56,552 nucleotides of DNA from positions 1-56,552 of the forward strand of contig NZ_JAIQZN010000020.1 of the NCBI RefSeq assembly GCF_023333585.1. Direction: 5' to 3'. This document shows, piece by piece, positions 1 through 8,526 of the stretch. Origin of the DNA: Argonema antarcticum A004/B2 (lineage in GTDB: Bacteria > Cyanobacteriota > Cyanobacteriia > Cyanobacteriales > Aerosakkonemataceae). The position numbers and the translations under genes were made by a program. How positions within the stretch are numbered: position 1 is the stretch's first letter; the number at the start of each line of letters is the position of its first letter. The notes below the pieces were generated by a model. The model was not told the origin of the DNA. It made no database searches and saw nothing but the letters and a program-made list of their open reading frames with translations.

Positions 1-150
1 CCCTTGTCCCCCTTGTCCTCCTTGTCCCCCTTGTCCCCCTTGTCCCCTACATCACCAACGGGTTTTGACCACACCCCCTCCTCTACTCCTACTCCCCTCC
101 CCGTAGACGGGGAGGGGTTGGGGGTGGGGTTCCTGTCGTCCCCATAGACG
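1..150. repeat. CCCCTTGTC tandem array plus GGGGAGGGG-type dispersed repeat inside the GH116 gene
   Basis: Bases 1-47 are five near-perfect CCCCTTGTC units (with one CCTCCTTGTC variant). Bases 87-130 are a G/C-rich block with CCCCTCCCC, GTAGACGG and GGGGAGGGGTTGGGGGTGGGG, a common interspersed repeat of filamentous cyanobacteria. Both are read in frame by the GH116 gene on the minus strand, as repeated DKG triplets and as a NPTPNPSPSTGRG peptide. Confidence 0.85.
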
Positions 151-2027
151 AAGTGGGATTCCTCCTGCTTTCCTAGAATATTGCCGATCGCTAGAGCAGC
201 TGACAGCGCCGCCAACCACAACCCGCCGCAATACGCACTTACTCCCTTTAGTTGCCAATCATCAAAAGTCTGATCCGGCGCACCAGAATTTTCTGGAATG
301 CTATCCCCATCTAGATCGAAGGTTTTCAGATAAGCAAGTGTCTCGACTACGCTAGACCAACAATCCCTCAAAAACTCGACATCTGTTTTACCAGTAAACA
401 CAAAATAGCGATAAACCTGCAAAACAAAATCACAGGATAAATCCTTCCACAAGTTGCAATCTTGATAGCTGGTGTAATTAGTCTTTTCCCAAGGATGTTC
501 GTTCGGCGCACCCAGATCGTGGGGAGTTGCATTAGCGGCTTTGCGAATAGCCGATGCGTTGTTATAACCAATAATTCTAGAAGTATCATCGCTGGTAGAA
601 ATAGCCCGCGCATAAGCTTCTAACACCGCTTTTTCCAATTTCGGCCAGAACATAAGCACGGGAAACGAGCCGTACAGCCGCACATCCAGACTTTCGTACC
701 AACGGTAATCCAAACACTCCAACACCGCAAACTGACCCACCGGATCGCGTTCGTCTGCCGCACTCCAGAGAGTGCCACCGCTGGCGAGGTCATAAAGCTC
801 GTTAAACAGAGCCATTTTAAACCAAGACGGTAAATCCTCGCGATCGAGAATCGGCTGCTGCCAAGCTTGTATGCGCTCTCTCCAAGTCTCGTAGTGCTTG
901 AGAGCGGTACGAACCATTGACCAAGCATTCTTACCGTTGCGACCAAAGAAATCTGTATAACGTCGGTAATACTCAATACCAGCAGCAAATTCCGTGACTG
1001 GCAAATCCCAAGCTAAAATAAAGGGAATTTTGCGAGTTTTGCCCGGTCTGATGGTGAAACGCACAGCTAGAGCGGCTCCTATCTGTTCCCCAGTCACAGC
1101 AGCCAATTCATTTTCGCGATCGCTTAACGAACCATCCGCCCCAAAACTTTGCCAGATATCCGAACCATCCCCAGCCGGATTCCAGCGAGTGTGATAAAAC
1201 ACTTCCAGACTGGGATTACTGAGAGTAGCTAGAGCCCACTGTCCTTCCCCTTCCCCCACATCATAGATATCAGGGCGAAATCGGTCTAACAGACAGCCGT
1301 GCCGGTGTTCATTTTCAACCCACTGATTAAAATTGCCCGTGCTATTCCCCAATCGCGGTTCGTACTCATAAACAGGACTTCCATCGTCCCGAACAGATAC
1401 CTGTGGCGTCTTATTAGCATTAGTAAACCAACCCACCATATTCTGCCAAGTCAGCATAATACTAATAGTAATTGGCTTGTCAGTAGGATTGTGGGCAGTC
1501 CATTCAAAAATAGCGATAGGGTACGAGCTTTCCTGATAATTTCCCGGCCAAATTGGAGAAAACTGCTCGCAAGTCAGATCTGCTTGAAATACCCCTTCAT
1601 AAACAAACCAACTGCGCGGATATAAAGCGTAATAATTTCCCGTAGAAGCTAGAGAAGATTGGGTATTTCCTGTCCCCACTTCCAGAGAAGCTGGATACCA
1701 TTTCCACGCAGATAAAGTACCATCTGCTGGCGGTTCGGTACACAGAGTGTAAGCTTGCTTGCTGGGTCCTGTCTCCTCAAAAACACTAAACTGGCAAGCA
1801 GCGAAGTTCTGGAAGGTATGCTCTCCTCCATCCAGATGCCAGAGGTTAAAATCACCTCGTGGCGATCGACCAATGCAACCAGATCCAAAGCCACCCAAAG
1901 TAGCTCCGTGCCAAGGGCCATCATCTAGATTACTTTTGGAGCGAACTTTATAGGGCTTCTCCCAACCTAGACCGATCGGGCGCTTCCAGGCACAGTTAGG
2001 AATTTCTGGTCTCTTGTCATTAGTCAT
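1..2027 (-). CDS. GH116 family glucosylceramidase-like glycoside hydrolase (partial, C-terminus beyond left edge)
   Basis: The frame starting at ATG 2027 (MTNDKRPEIPNCAWKRP) stays open to base 1, about 675 codons, so the gene is cut by the window edge. Glycoside hydrolase family 116 includes non-lysosomal glucosylceramidase (GBA2) and bacterial beta-glucosidases/xylosidases. The N-terminal domain shows GATLGGFGSGCIGRSPRGDF near residues 30-55. The (alpha/alpha)6 catalytic domain shows FNELYDLASGGTLW near residue 405, where the family nucleophile Glu lies, and PDQTFDDWQLKGVSAYCGGLW near residue 580, where the acid/base Asp is expected. After ALAIGNILG the normal helix sequence is interrupted by a low-complexity insert coded by genomic repeats (see findings). 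In-frame TAA and TGA directly precede the start. The substrate in cyanobacteria is unknown; a sugar-linked lipid or oligosaccharide is inference. Confidence 0.9.
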   Translation of the reverse strand, partial: MTNDKRPEIPNCAWKRPIGLGWEKPYKVRSKSNLDDGPWHGATLGGFGSGCIGRSPRGDFNLWHLDGGEHTFQNFAACQFSVFEETGPSKQAYTLCTEPPADGTLSAWKWYPASLEVGTGNTQSSLASTGNYYALYPRSWFVYEGVFQADLTCEQFSPIWPGNYQESSYPIAIFEWTAHNPTDKPITISIMLTWQNMVGWFTNANKTPQVSVRDDGSPVYEYEPRLGNSTGNFNQWVENEHRHGCLLDRFRPDIYDVGEGEGQWALATLSNPSLEVFYHTRWNPAGDGSDIWQSFGADGSLSDRENELAAVTGEQIGAALAVRFTIRPGKTRKIPFILAWDLPVTEFAAGIEYYRRYTDFFGRNGKNAWSMVRTALKHYETWRERIQAWQQPILDREDLPSWFKMALFNELYDLASGGTLWSAADERDPVGQFAVLECLDYRWYESLDVRLYGSFPVLMFWPKLEKAVLEAYARAISTSDDTSRIIGYNNASAIRKAANATPHDLGAPNEHPWEKTNYTSYQDCNLWKDLSCDFVLQVYRYFVFTGKTDVEFLRDCWSSVVETLAYLKTFDLDGDSIPENSGAPDQTFDDWQLKGVSAYCGGLWLAALSAALAIGNILGKQEESHFVYGDDRNPTPNPSPSTGRGVGVEEGVWSKPVGDVGDKGDKGDKEDKGDK

Positions 2028-2149
2028 TGGTCATTAGTAATTAGTAATTGGTCATTAATCATTGGTCTAAGGACTAGAGGAAAAGAGGAATTTGAGATTT
2101 GAGATTTTAGATTTAATTTCAATCTTCTCCCTGTTCCCTCTTCCTTGTT

Positions 2150-2203
2150 CCCTGTTCCCTCTTCCCTAGCCCCTAGCCCCTAGCCCCTAGCCCCTAGCCC
2201 CTT
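2150..2203. repeat. CCCCTAG heptamer array
   Basis: Five to six tandem CCCTAGC units lie between the GH116 gene and the tyrosine kinase gene and continue into the 3' end of the kinase gene. The upstream stretch (2028-2150) is also filler: CATTAGTCATTGGTCATTAG blocks and GAGATTTGAGATTTTAGATT. On the minus strand the array supplies the last codons (GLGARG) and the TAG stop of the kinase. Confidence 0.85.
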
Positions 2204-4462
2204 CTCTGCTGTCTGAGTGTAATAGCGATTGTAAGAATCGTGCCAGTGAACTGTGTTCTTTTTAACTCCATTAGCAACCATACCTAAAACAGGTGTGCCA
2301 GACATTTTCAATCCCTCTATGGTTTGCATCAACGAGTAACGATCGGTCTTTCCAAGTCCCACAACCAGCACCACACCATCTGTAGTAGTACCCAGGATAT
2401 TAGCGTCTGCGAAACCGAGCAGAGGAGGCGTGTCATAAATGATTAAATTGAAAGCTGTCTGGAGTTGCGCCATGATATTTTGCATCTTTTCTGATGAAAG
2501 CAGTCTAGTTGGATCTGGTGGAACTTGACCGGAAGTCATCACAAATAGATTCTCTTCCAGGGGAGATTGCTGGATAACATCATTTATATCTAAATCTTCT
2601 GCGGAAATAAGATTGCTCAACCCTCTCATGTTCGTCAAACCAAACCTTTCATGAACCTGGGGACGACGTAAATCCGCATCCACCAACAACACCCGCTGCC
2701 CCATAGCTGCTGCTGCTTGAGCTAAGTTCAAAGCTACTAAAGTTTTACCCTCTGCGGGTGTAGATGAACTAATAACTAAAGAGCGGATAGGCAAATCGGA
2801 ACTGAGCAAGCGTACATTGGTGTATAGAGAGCGAAATGCTTCTACAAATGGAGAAGCGTTATACCGCCGTAAATTGCTATCCGCAGGCGCATTTTTTTGA
2901 TTTTCTCCCGCAAGTATCCGGGCTGTTTCTGTGACAGGAAAGAGTTTTTTGACTGATTTGTGAAACGGAACAATACCCAGAATAGGCATTCCACTTTTCT
3001 CTTTGAGGTCATCAACAGAGTGAAATACACTATCGAGCATTTCTGCTAACCAAGCTGCGCCAGCACCTAATATCAACCCGGCTATTACCCCCAGCATAAT
3101 ATTGCGATACTTACTAGGAGAGATCACAACTGCTGCGTCCGGGGTATTAATTAGTTTCCAAGGAGTTGCTTTTTGGGCTGCTTCAATTTCTAGGGATTCC
3201 CGGCTTGATAGAAATCGGAGTAAGCTGTCGGTAGAAACTTCTAATTCTCGTTTTAGGTCAGTGTATTCACGCGCTCTGATTGGCATTTGTTGAAATTCTC
3301 GAATCAATAACGCTGAAGCTTGATCTAGGGCTTTGTTGCGAACTTCTAAGACTTTAATTTGGTTTGTAGTATCAACAAATTGCTGAGTCAGAGATAAACG
3401 AATAGAATTTTGGTAGGTGAGTCTTTCTCTATTAATCGTAGCTGGAGACAAGTTGTTTCCCAAAACTCTTTGTGCCTCTTTGTTAATTAAGGGCAGCAAT
3501 TTTTCTCTTTGCTCTTTGAGAGCTAGGATGGTTGGGTTTTCTGGTGTAAATCTGACTGACTCAACGGCAAGTTTAGTTTCTACGTCCTGGAATTCGCTAA
3601 GTAACTTTTGGTAGCGGGATGCTTCCGAAAGAGCCGAAGCTAAAATTGCTTCATTAGGCTGTAGTCCCAACTGTCCTTGCAACGTTCCGTAGAGCGATCG
3701 CATTTCATCCAGTCTTGTTTTAGTATTGCTCTGCTCTTGAGAAATGCCGTTCATTCGCCCGGACAATTCTTGAGCTTTAGTTTCAGGATCTATGAAATTG
3801 TATTGCTGTCGAAACTTTTGCAATCTTGCCTGTAGAGTGTCAACTCGCAGCCGTAAATTCGGCAACTGCTCTTGCACAAAGTCAATTCCTTGTCGGACAT
3901 CGCTTTGTCGCTCTGTCCGACTGTAGGATAAATATCCGTCAGCGACTTGCTGCAAGACATCGTTAATTTTTTTAGAATCGACATCTTGGTAACGCACCTC
4001 TATAATCTTAGTTTGTCCTAACCGGGTAATTATTAAATTACCGATGAGAGATTCGTAAGTTATTTCTGGATACTTAGCTTTAATCTTCTCAATAATAGGA
4101 GTCATAACGCTGGGACTGCGTAAAACCTCAGTTTGAGTATCGTAATCCAAGATGGAATAGACAATCGCGCCGAAAGTTTGAGCAACCTTAGTTTCAGCGG
4201 TGATAGGTTCTACTAACACCCGAAAGCTACCAATATACTGTGGCTGACTATTCCAGGTTCGCGTCCCAACTACGGAAGCTACTCCTATAGCCACAGTCGC
4301 AACGACTAGGAATCTGCGACGTAAAACTCCCAAAATCTGACGCAGATCCAATTTGCTGCCCTCTTCCTCATAAGGCGGGTCTGAGTAGATATTCGGAAAT
4401 TGCTGAAACTGTCTGCCATTATTATTAGGTACTATCGGCTGAGTATATGGTTTAATTTTCAT
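2180..4462 (-). CDS. Polysaccharide co-polymerase / BY-type tyrosine autokinase (Wzc-like)
   Basis: 760 residues with Wzz and CpsD-like kinase parts fused, as in proteobacterial Wzc. Such proteins sit in the inner membrane and control length and export of extracellular polysaccharide. Seen: one TM segment near 50-68 (FLVVATVAIGVASVVG), a periplasmic coiled-coil part (about 180-400), a second TM segment near 457-475 (IMLGVIAGLILGAGAAWLA), then a P-loop kinase domain with Walker A STPAEGKT (about 567-574), Walker A' VLLVDADLRR (about 592) and Walker B IIYDTPP (about 674). The C-terminal Tyr cluster is short (YNRYY), with Tyr near 744, 747 and 748. The last residues come from a CCCCTAG repeat. 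The start ATG 4462 follows AGAGGC. It is 117 bp behind the SLBB export gene on the same strand, so the pair probably works together in capsule/EPS export. Confidence 0.92.
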   Translation of the reverse strand: MKIKPYTQPIVPNNNGRQFQQFPNIYSDPPYEEEGSKLDLRQILGVLRRRFLVVATVAIGVASVVGTRTWNSQPQYIGSFRVLVEPITAETKVAQTFGAIVYSILDYDTQTEVLRSPSVMTPIIEKIKAKYPEITYESLIGNLIITRLGQTKIIEVRYQDVDSKKINDVLQQVADGYLSYSRTERQSDVRQGIDFVQEQLPNLRLRVDTLQARLQKFRQQYNFIDPETKAQELSGRMNGISQEQSNTKTRLDEMRSLYGTLQGQLGLQPNEAILASALSEASRYQKLLSEFQDVETKLAVESVRFTPENPTILALKEQREKLLPLINKEAQRVLGNNLSPATINRERLTYQNSIRLSLTQQFVDTTNQIKVLEVRNKALDQASALLIREFQQMPIRAREYTDLKRELEVSTDSLLRFLSSRESLEIEAAQKATPWKLINTPDAAVVISPSKYRNIMLGVIAGLILGAGAAWLAEMLDSVFHSVDDLKEKSGMPILGIVPFHKSVKKLFPVTETARILAGENQKNAPADSNLRRYNASPFVEAFRSLYTNVRLLSSDLPIRSLVISSSTPAEGKTLVALNLAQAAAAMGQRVLLVDADLRRPQVHERFGLTNMRGLSNLISAEDLDINDVIQQSPLEENLFVMTSGQVPPDPTRLLSSEKMQNIMAQLQTAFNLIIYDTPPLLGFADANILGTTTDGVVLVVGLGKTDRYSLMQTIEGLKMSGTPVLGMVANGVKKNTVHWHDSYNRYYTQTAEKGLGARG

Positions 4463-4579
4463 TTTAGCCTCTATCTATTTACTGTTGAAGTGCTGGAAAA
4501 GTTTCAAATTTAAGAATTGCAGATTTAAAATTTATTTGGGATTGACTATTTTAAATTTTAAATTTTAAATCTGAAATTA

Positions 4580-7051
4580 TTAAAAGCTTCCAAAAATTCT
4601 GAAAAAGTTGAATAGCGAGAAGAAACTACCTACCGGATTTAAAACTGTACCCAAAGTGTCGGAGATACCAGCTATGGTAGAGCGACGCACGACGATCACG
4701 TCGTTATCCCGGAGTGTAGGGTTGCCTTCCTCACTAATTCCTTTGGCAAAATCCACTTCCACATTTCTTCGAGAAACTGTGCCGTTTGAGTTAAGGCGAA
4801 GCAAGTCTACGTAGCTTTTGCGAGCGCGATTGTTAAATCCTCCTGCTGCTAGGACAGCTTGATTCAACGGTGTATTGGGTGGCACCTGTATAAGCCCTGG
4901 TCTGACTACCTCTCCAACCACATTGACTCTAATCGTAGTGGGAGAAATACTTGCTTGGGCTATCTGGGCTGCTTCTGCTGGGTTGACATCGGCAGCAACA
5001 GGCACAAAAATTGTATCTCCCTGCTGTAATACCACATCTTGAGAGCGATCGCCCGACTGCAACAGCTGCCAAAAGTTCACGCTTAGTGTTTGTTGATACC
5101 CCGCTCGCGTGTTGCGGCGCACCTCAATGCGGCGGATATCAGCAGATTGAGTGATTCCCCCAGCCAGTTGAACCGCCTGGGACACGGTGGGTAACCCAGC
5201 GAAAGAAGGTAGGGAACCCGGTGCCCCAGCTACTGGTCTAACCGTCTGAAGGGTGTAAGTACCGGGACGCTGCACTTCCCCTACCACGGCGACATTCAAA
5301 GGTTGAGATGGATCGGCTGCAAAGCTGGAAGATGCTATATCGAGGGATTGCGCTACATTGACCTCTCTGCTCGTTGGAACAACAATTGTATCTCCCTCTT
5401 GCAGGTACAAGTCCTGACGACGATCGCCCCCCCGCAACAACTGATTAAGATCCACGCTGGTGAATTGTTCCGTACCGCTTTGAGTCAGTCGGCGAATCTG
5501 TATTTGCCCGATATCAGCGGATTGCGTAGTTCCCCCCGCAACTTGAATTGCCCGCGACAAGGTAGGTAAGGCACCTGCTTGAGCTGCCTGAACGGTATAA
5601 GGGCCAGGACGAGTCACTTCACCAGCTACGACAATATTTATGGGTTGAGGTTGAGTGGGAGCATAAGTTGCTCTTGCTATGCGAGCAGTTTCTGCTAGGT
5701 TTATGTCGGCTGTGGGAGGGATATAGATGGTATCTCCCTGTTGTAGGATTAGGTCTTGGGTGCGATCGCCTGCCGCCAATAGCTGCTCCAGATTTACCGT
5801 GATGGTTTGCAGTCCACCGCCTCGTCCAGTCCGTCGTACCTGAACTCGACTGAGATCGGCTGATTGGTTGACTCCCCCAGCGATTTGAATTGCCCGCGAC
5901 ACGCTGGATTGGGCTCCGCTTGGATCTGGCGGGATTAGCTGGGGACCGGGACGAGTTACTTCGCCTGCTACGACAATATTCAAAGTTTGAATTTGGGTGG
6001 GAGCTAAGCTGGTGTTTGCTGTTTGAAATGCCTGTTGTAAGTTTATGTTCGCTGCGGTTGGCACAACAACTGTATCTCCCTGTTGCAAGATCAAGTCCTG
6101 AGTGCGATCGCCCGCCTGCAACAATCGGTTGATATTCACAGCAATGCTTTGTATTCTGCCGCCTCGCGTTGTTCGGCGTACCTGCACGCGGCCCAAGTCC
6201 GCAGATTGAGTTACTCCCCCAGCTACTTGAATCGCCCGCGACACGCTGGGTCTTGACCCGCTTTGATCTGGTAGAACTACCAGAGGGCCGGGACGAGTCA
6301 CTTCCCCAACTACGACTACATTCAGCGGTTGATTTTGAGCGGGAGCGAAGCTAGCCTCTGCTTTTATGGGTGCATCTGCCAGGTTTATGTTGGCTGTAGG
6401 GGCAATAAAAATGCTGTCCCCATCCCGCAAAGTGATGTCTTGATTTAGGTCGCCTCCTCTTAGCAATGCAAAGAGATCGACGTTGATGGTTTGCGTACCA
6501 CCTCGTACTACGCGACGTACCTGGGCCGATCGTAGATTTGCCGACTGGGTAATCCCTCCAGCAAGGGTAAGCGCCTGCGTCAGCGTTGGCTGTTGGACAG
6601 CTCCACCTGAAGCGGTGAGGGGAATGATGTAAGAACCGGGACGATTAACTTCTCCTGAGATCGCCACTTGCAAGGGTCGCGGCGCTACCAAACTGACGGT
6701 AACGATGGGGCGTCTGAGGTAGCGGGCATATCGATTGGAAATTACGTTGGCAGCTTGTTCGAGCGTAAGTCCCTGAAGCGACACGCTGCCAATTAGAGCC
6801 AAATTTACGGTGCCATTCACCAAGATCTGGTATTCCCGACTGTATTCGGGGACGTTGAAGATATCCAGTTGAATGCGATCGCCAGATCCTAAAGTGTAAG
6901 CTCTTTCGGCTTGCACGGAACTGCTACGACCTGAGTTAGGTGTCTGAGCCAAACTGGGAACCGAGTAGGCGATAGGGAATAAAGCCAACAAGATTAGACC
7001 CATAACAGATTGGCGTATTTTGCTGGAATCTTTAAAACCTGCACCAACCAT
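4580..7051 (-). CDS. Polysaccharide export protein with Poly_export domain and six SLBB-type repeats (Wza-like)
   Basis: 823 residues with a signal peptide (VMGLILLALFPIAYSVPSLAQ), then a Poly_export domain (YTLGSGDRIQLDIFNVPEYSREY to about residue 125). Six SLBB-like (soluble ligand-binding beta-grasp) units follow, each with a GEV.RPG signature: GEVNRPGSY, GEVTRPGPLV, GEVTRPGPQL, GEVTRPGPYTV, GEVQRPGTY and GEVVRPGLI, at about 110-120 residue spacing. Each of the central units also has SRAIQ.AGG, ADL..VQVRR and LILQQGDT. The C-terminus is hydrophobic (VLNPVGSFFSLFNFFRIFGSF). Typical Wza-type proteins have two or three SLBB units. The protein probably forms the periplasmic/outer-membrane channel for the polysaccharide handled by the downstream kinase. 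No lipobox Cys is seen. Confidence 0.92.
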   Translation of the reverse strand: MVGAGFKDSSKIRQSVMGLILLALFPIAYSVPSLAQTPNSGRSSSVQAERAYTLGSGDRIQLDIFNVPEYSREYQILVNGTVNLALIGSVSLQGLTLEQAANVISNRYARYLRRPIVTVSLVAPRPLQVAISGEVNRPGSYIIPLTASGGAVQQPTLTQALTLAGGITQSANLRSAQVRRVVRGGTQTINVDLFALLRGGDLNQDITLRDGDSIFIAPTANINLADAPIKAEASFAPAQNQPLNVVVVGEVTRPGPLVVLPDQSGSRPSVSRAIQVAGGVTQSADLGRVQVRRTTRGGRIQSIAVNINRLLQAGDRTQDLILQQGDTVVVPTAANINLQQAFQTANTSLAPTQIQTLNIVVAGEVTRPGPQLIPPDPSGAQSSVSRAIQIAGGVNQSADLSRVQVRRTGRGGGLQTITVNLEQLLAAGDRTQDLILQQGDTIYIPPTADINLAETARIARATYAPTQPQPINIVVAGEVTRPGPYTVQAAQAGALPTLSRAIQVAGGTTQSADIGQIQIRRLTQSGTEQFTSVDLNQLLRGGDRRQDLYLQEGDTIVVPTSREVNVAQSLDIASSSFAADPSQPLNVAVVGEVQRPGTYTLQTVRPVAGAPGSLPSFAGLPTVSQAVQLAGGITQSADIRRIEVRRNTRAGYQQTLSVNFWQLLQSGDRSQDVVLQQGDTIFVPVAADVNPAEAAQIAQASISPTTIRVNVVGEVVRPGLIQVPPNTPLNQAVLAAGGFNNRARKSYVDLLRLNSNGTVSRRNVEVDFAKGISEEGNPTLRDNDVIVVRRSTIAGISDTLGTVLNPVGSFFSLFNFFRIFGSF

Positions 7052-7174
7052 AAACTTTTTCCAAATTATTCAAAAATGCCAACAAACTACCTTAGTTTAT
7101 CTAGTCCATGCTGCCACATCTCATTGAGTAGTGCTTCGGATGCCGTGCTAAGTGGGGAGTGGGACAATCTTCTT

Positions 7175-7250
7175 CCCCTATCCCCTAGCCCCTATCCCCT
7201 ATCCCCTATCCCCTATCCCCTATCCCCTATCCCCTATCCCCTACCCCCTC
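7175..7250. repeat. CCCCTAT heptamer array
   Basis: Nine or more tandem CCCCTAT units with one CCCCTAG. The array overlaps the 3' end of the 7227-7871 gene and supplies its last residues (GVGDRG) and its TAG stop codon on the minus strand. Confidence 0.9.
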
Positions 7251-7871
7251 TTCCCATAGCCCTTCTTCAAAAATCGCTTTGCGCTGCTTGAGGTTTAACT
7301 TCGCCTCTTCCGAGATGCCTATGTTTTTCCCGAATCGGGCTTCGTTTACTTTTGCACCGCTGAAATTGGTGTTGCTTAGATTTGTTTCAATCAGGTTCGC
7401 ACTTAGGCTAGTTCCGCGCCAGTTACCGCCTGCAAAATCTATCTTGGGGTTCAGTCCTGCTATTGTGGCTAGCTCCAGAATATCTTTAGTTTCCGCTGCA
7501 ATAATAAGATCGATCGTCTTTTTCAGATCGGATTCTGCAATGAGTGCGATCGCTTCTGGCTGCTTTTCCATCGGAGTACACTCGTAGCATAACTGCGCCC
7601 AACTGAGATATGGCTTTAATTTGGTTTCCAACAGAAACAGAACCAATTTCCTCTCTAAAACAGCGTGCTGATTGGGGCTGATGTCGTGTCGCCATAACCC
7701 TTCTGCATCAGTCAGATGCACATCTTGCTTGGATACTTCAAAGGTAGCTTCTATACGGCATGATTTGGCCGTCACATTTATAGTTCCCAGCTTTCCACTT
7801 TTTCGTCTTCCCTTCAACTCTGACTCACCCGTCTTTACTTCAAAACTCCAAGCTGGGTTGGCTAACGTCAA
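7227..7871 (-). CDS. Hypothetical protein with a short C-terminal pentapeptide-repeat stretch
   Basis: 214 residues with a TTG start; the frame is open back to a TAA at about 7902, no ATG precedes it, and no clear Shine-Dalgarno is seen, so the start is uncertain. Residues 1-140 are not recognised (WSFEVKTGESELKGRRKSGK, and a Cys pair in LCYECTP). Residues 145-175 read DFAGGNWRGTSLSANLIETNLSNTNFSGAKV, a few pentapeptide-repeat turns. The tail EEGLWEEGVGDRG runs into the CCCCTAT array. Upstream of the SLBB gene on the same strand but 175 bp away; a role in polysaccharide export is not indicated by sequence. Confidence 0.7.
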   Translation of the reverse strand: MTLANPAWSFEVKTGESELKGRRKSGKLGTINVTAKSCRIEATFEVSKQDVHLTDAEGLWRHDISPNQHAVLERKLVLFLLETKLKPYLSWAQLCYECTPMEKQPEAIALIAESDLKKTIDLIIAAETKDILELATIAGLNPKIDFAGGNWRGTSLSANLIETNLSNTNFSGAKVNEARFGKNIGISEEAKLNLKQRKAIFEEGLWEEGVGDRG

Positions 7872-8072
7872 ATTTATCGGGTTTCTAATCGCCCCAAAAA
7901 CTTAAAGGCGTTTCTTCGTCAAGAAGAACGCCCTGTTCGTCGATTATAAGTCATCAAGAATTGTTACATTTTAGGTGAGTGCAAAAATCCATTTCTCAGC
8001 AAGAAAAGAAAGATTGCAAATGTCTAACTTGTTTTTTGACAGATGGTAGCTCAAAGCCGCATTGCTGCCATC

Positions 8073-8243
8073 TTAGCTTGCCCGAAAGCTGGGATTTTGC
8101 TTGTCTTGGGTATTGCTCAAATTTTCTCCATCCATCGGCAAACCAACTTCAGCTGCTGCACGTCCCAGCATGGCTTGCTGCCGATTCTTAACTAGATGTT
8201 GATGACGCAGCATCAGGGCGCGAGCTTGTTCGTTAGCAGACAT
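8073..8243 (-). CDS. Small conserved cyanobacterial protein, 56 aa, function unknown
   Basis: A complete small gene: ATG 8243 (MSANEQARALMLRHQHLVKN) to TAA 8073-8075, with a strong AGGAGA Shine-Dalgarno eight bases before the start. The product is basic and helical in its first half (RQQAMLGRAAAEVGL) and polar at its C-terminus (NTQDKQNPSFRAS). It has no membrane segment. I recognise the general type as a small hypothetical protein of filamentous cyanobacteria but know no function. A 10-bp inverted repeat (AGATGGTAGC / GCTGCCATCT, 8041-8072, one mismatch) follows directly; it lacks a T-run in the gene's direction. Confidence 0.75.
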   Translation of the reverse strand: MSANEQARALMLRHQHLVKNRQQAMLGRAAAEVGLPMDGENLSNTQDKQNPSFRAS

Positions 8244-8526
8244 AGTAGTTTCTCCTGGTTTTTTCGATCGCTTTGTTGTCTTACATAATTAATCTATCAG
8301 AAGATTCTGTAACTTTAGCTACAAAATGCTTTTTTTTACAAAAATTTACATAAAACTTCAGGATCGGACTATGCACGGATAGAGAAATCTGTGTTCTTCT
8401 TCCCCGGAACTCTCCCACTCTCCCGCTCCCCTGGAGCCCCTTTTCCCTAGCCCCTTTTATTTGCCTCTACCGGAGTAACAGAGAAGGACGCTACCCTGGA
8501 TAGAGAAACCCGTATCTCCAGAAACA
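8244..8526. other. Intergenic region between divergent genes
   Basis: AT-rich near the small minus-strand gene (8280-8350), then filler CTCTCCCACTCTCCCGCTCC and CCCTAGCCCC. A short direct repeat GGATAGAGAAA occurs at about 8378 and 8498. No further gene or clear promoter seen. Confidence 0.6.

Noticed and set aside
1-2000. Several short ORFs on both strands (e.g. 620-988, 994-1194, 1299-1625) that suggest a broken gene
   Set aside because: They are shadows of one uninterrupted minus-strand GH116 frame that has no stop inside the window.
8041-8075. Inverted repeat at the end of the 56-aa gene as an intrinsic terminator
   Set aside because: In the gene's direction the hairpin is followed by A residues, not T residues.
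7979-8191. Plus-strand 70-aa ORF with many Cys and Ser
   Set aside because: It lies antisense over the 56-aa minus-strand gene, has no Shine-Dalgarno and no recognisable pattern.
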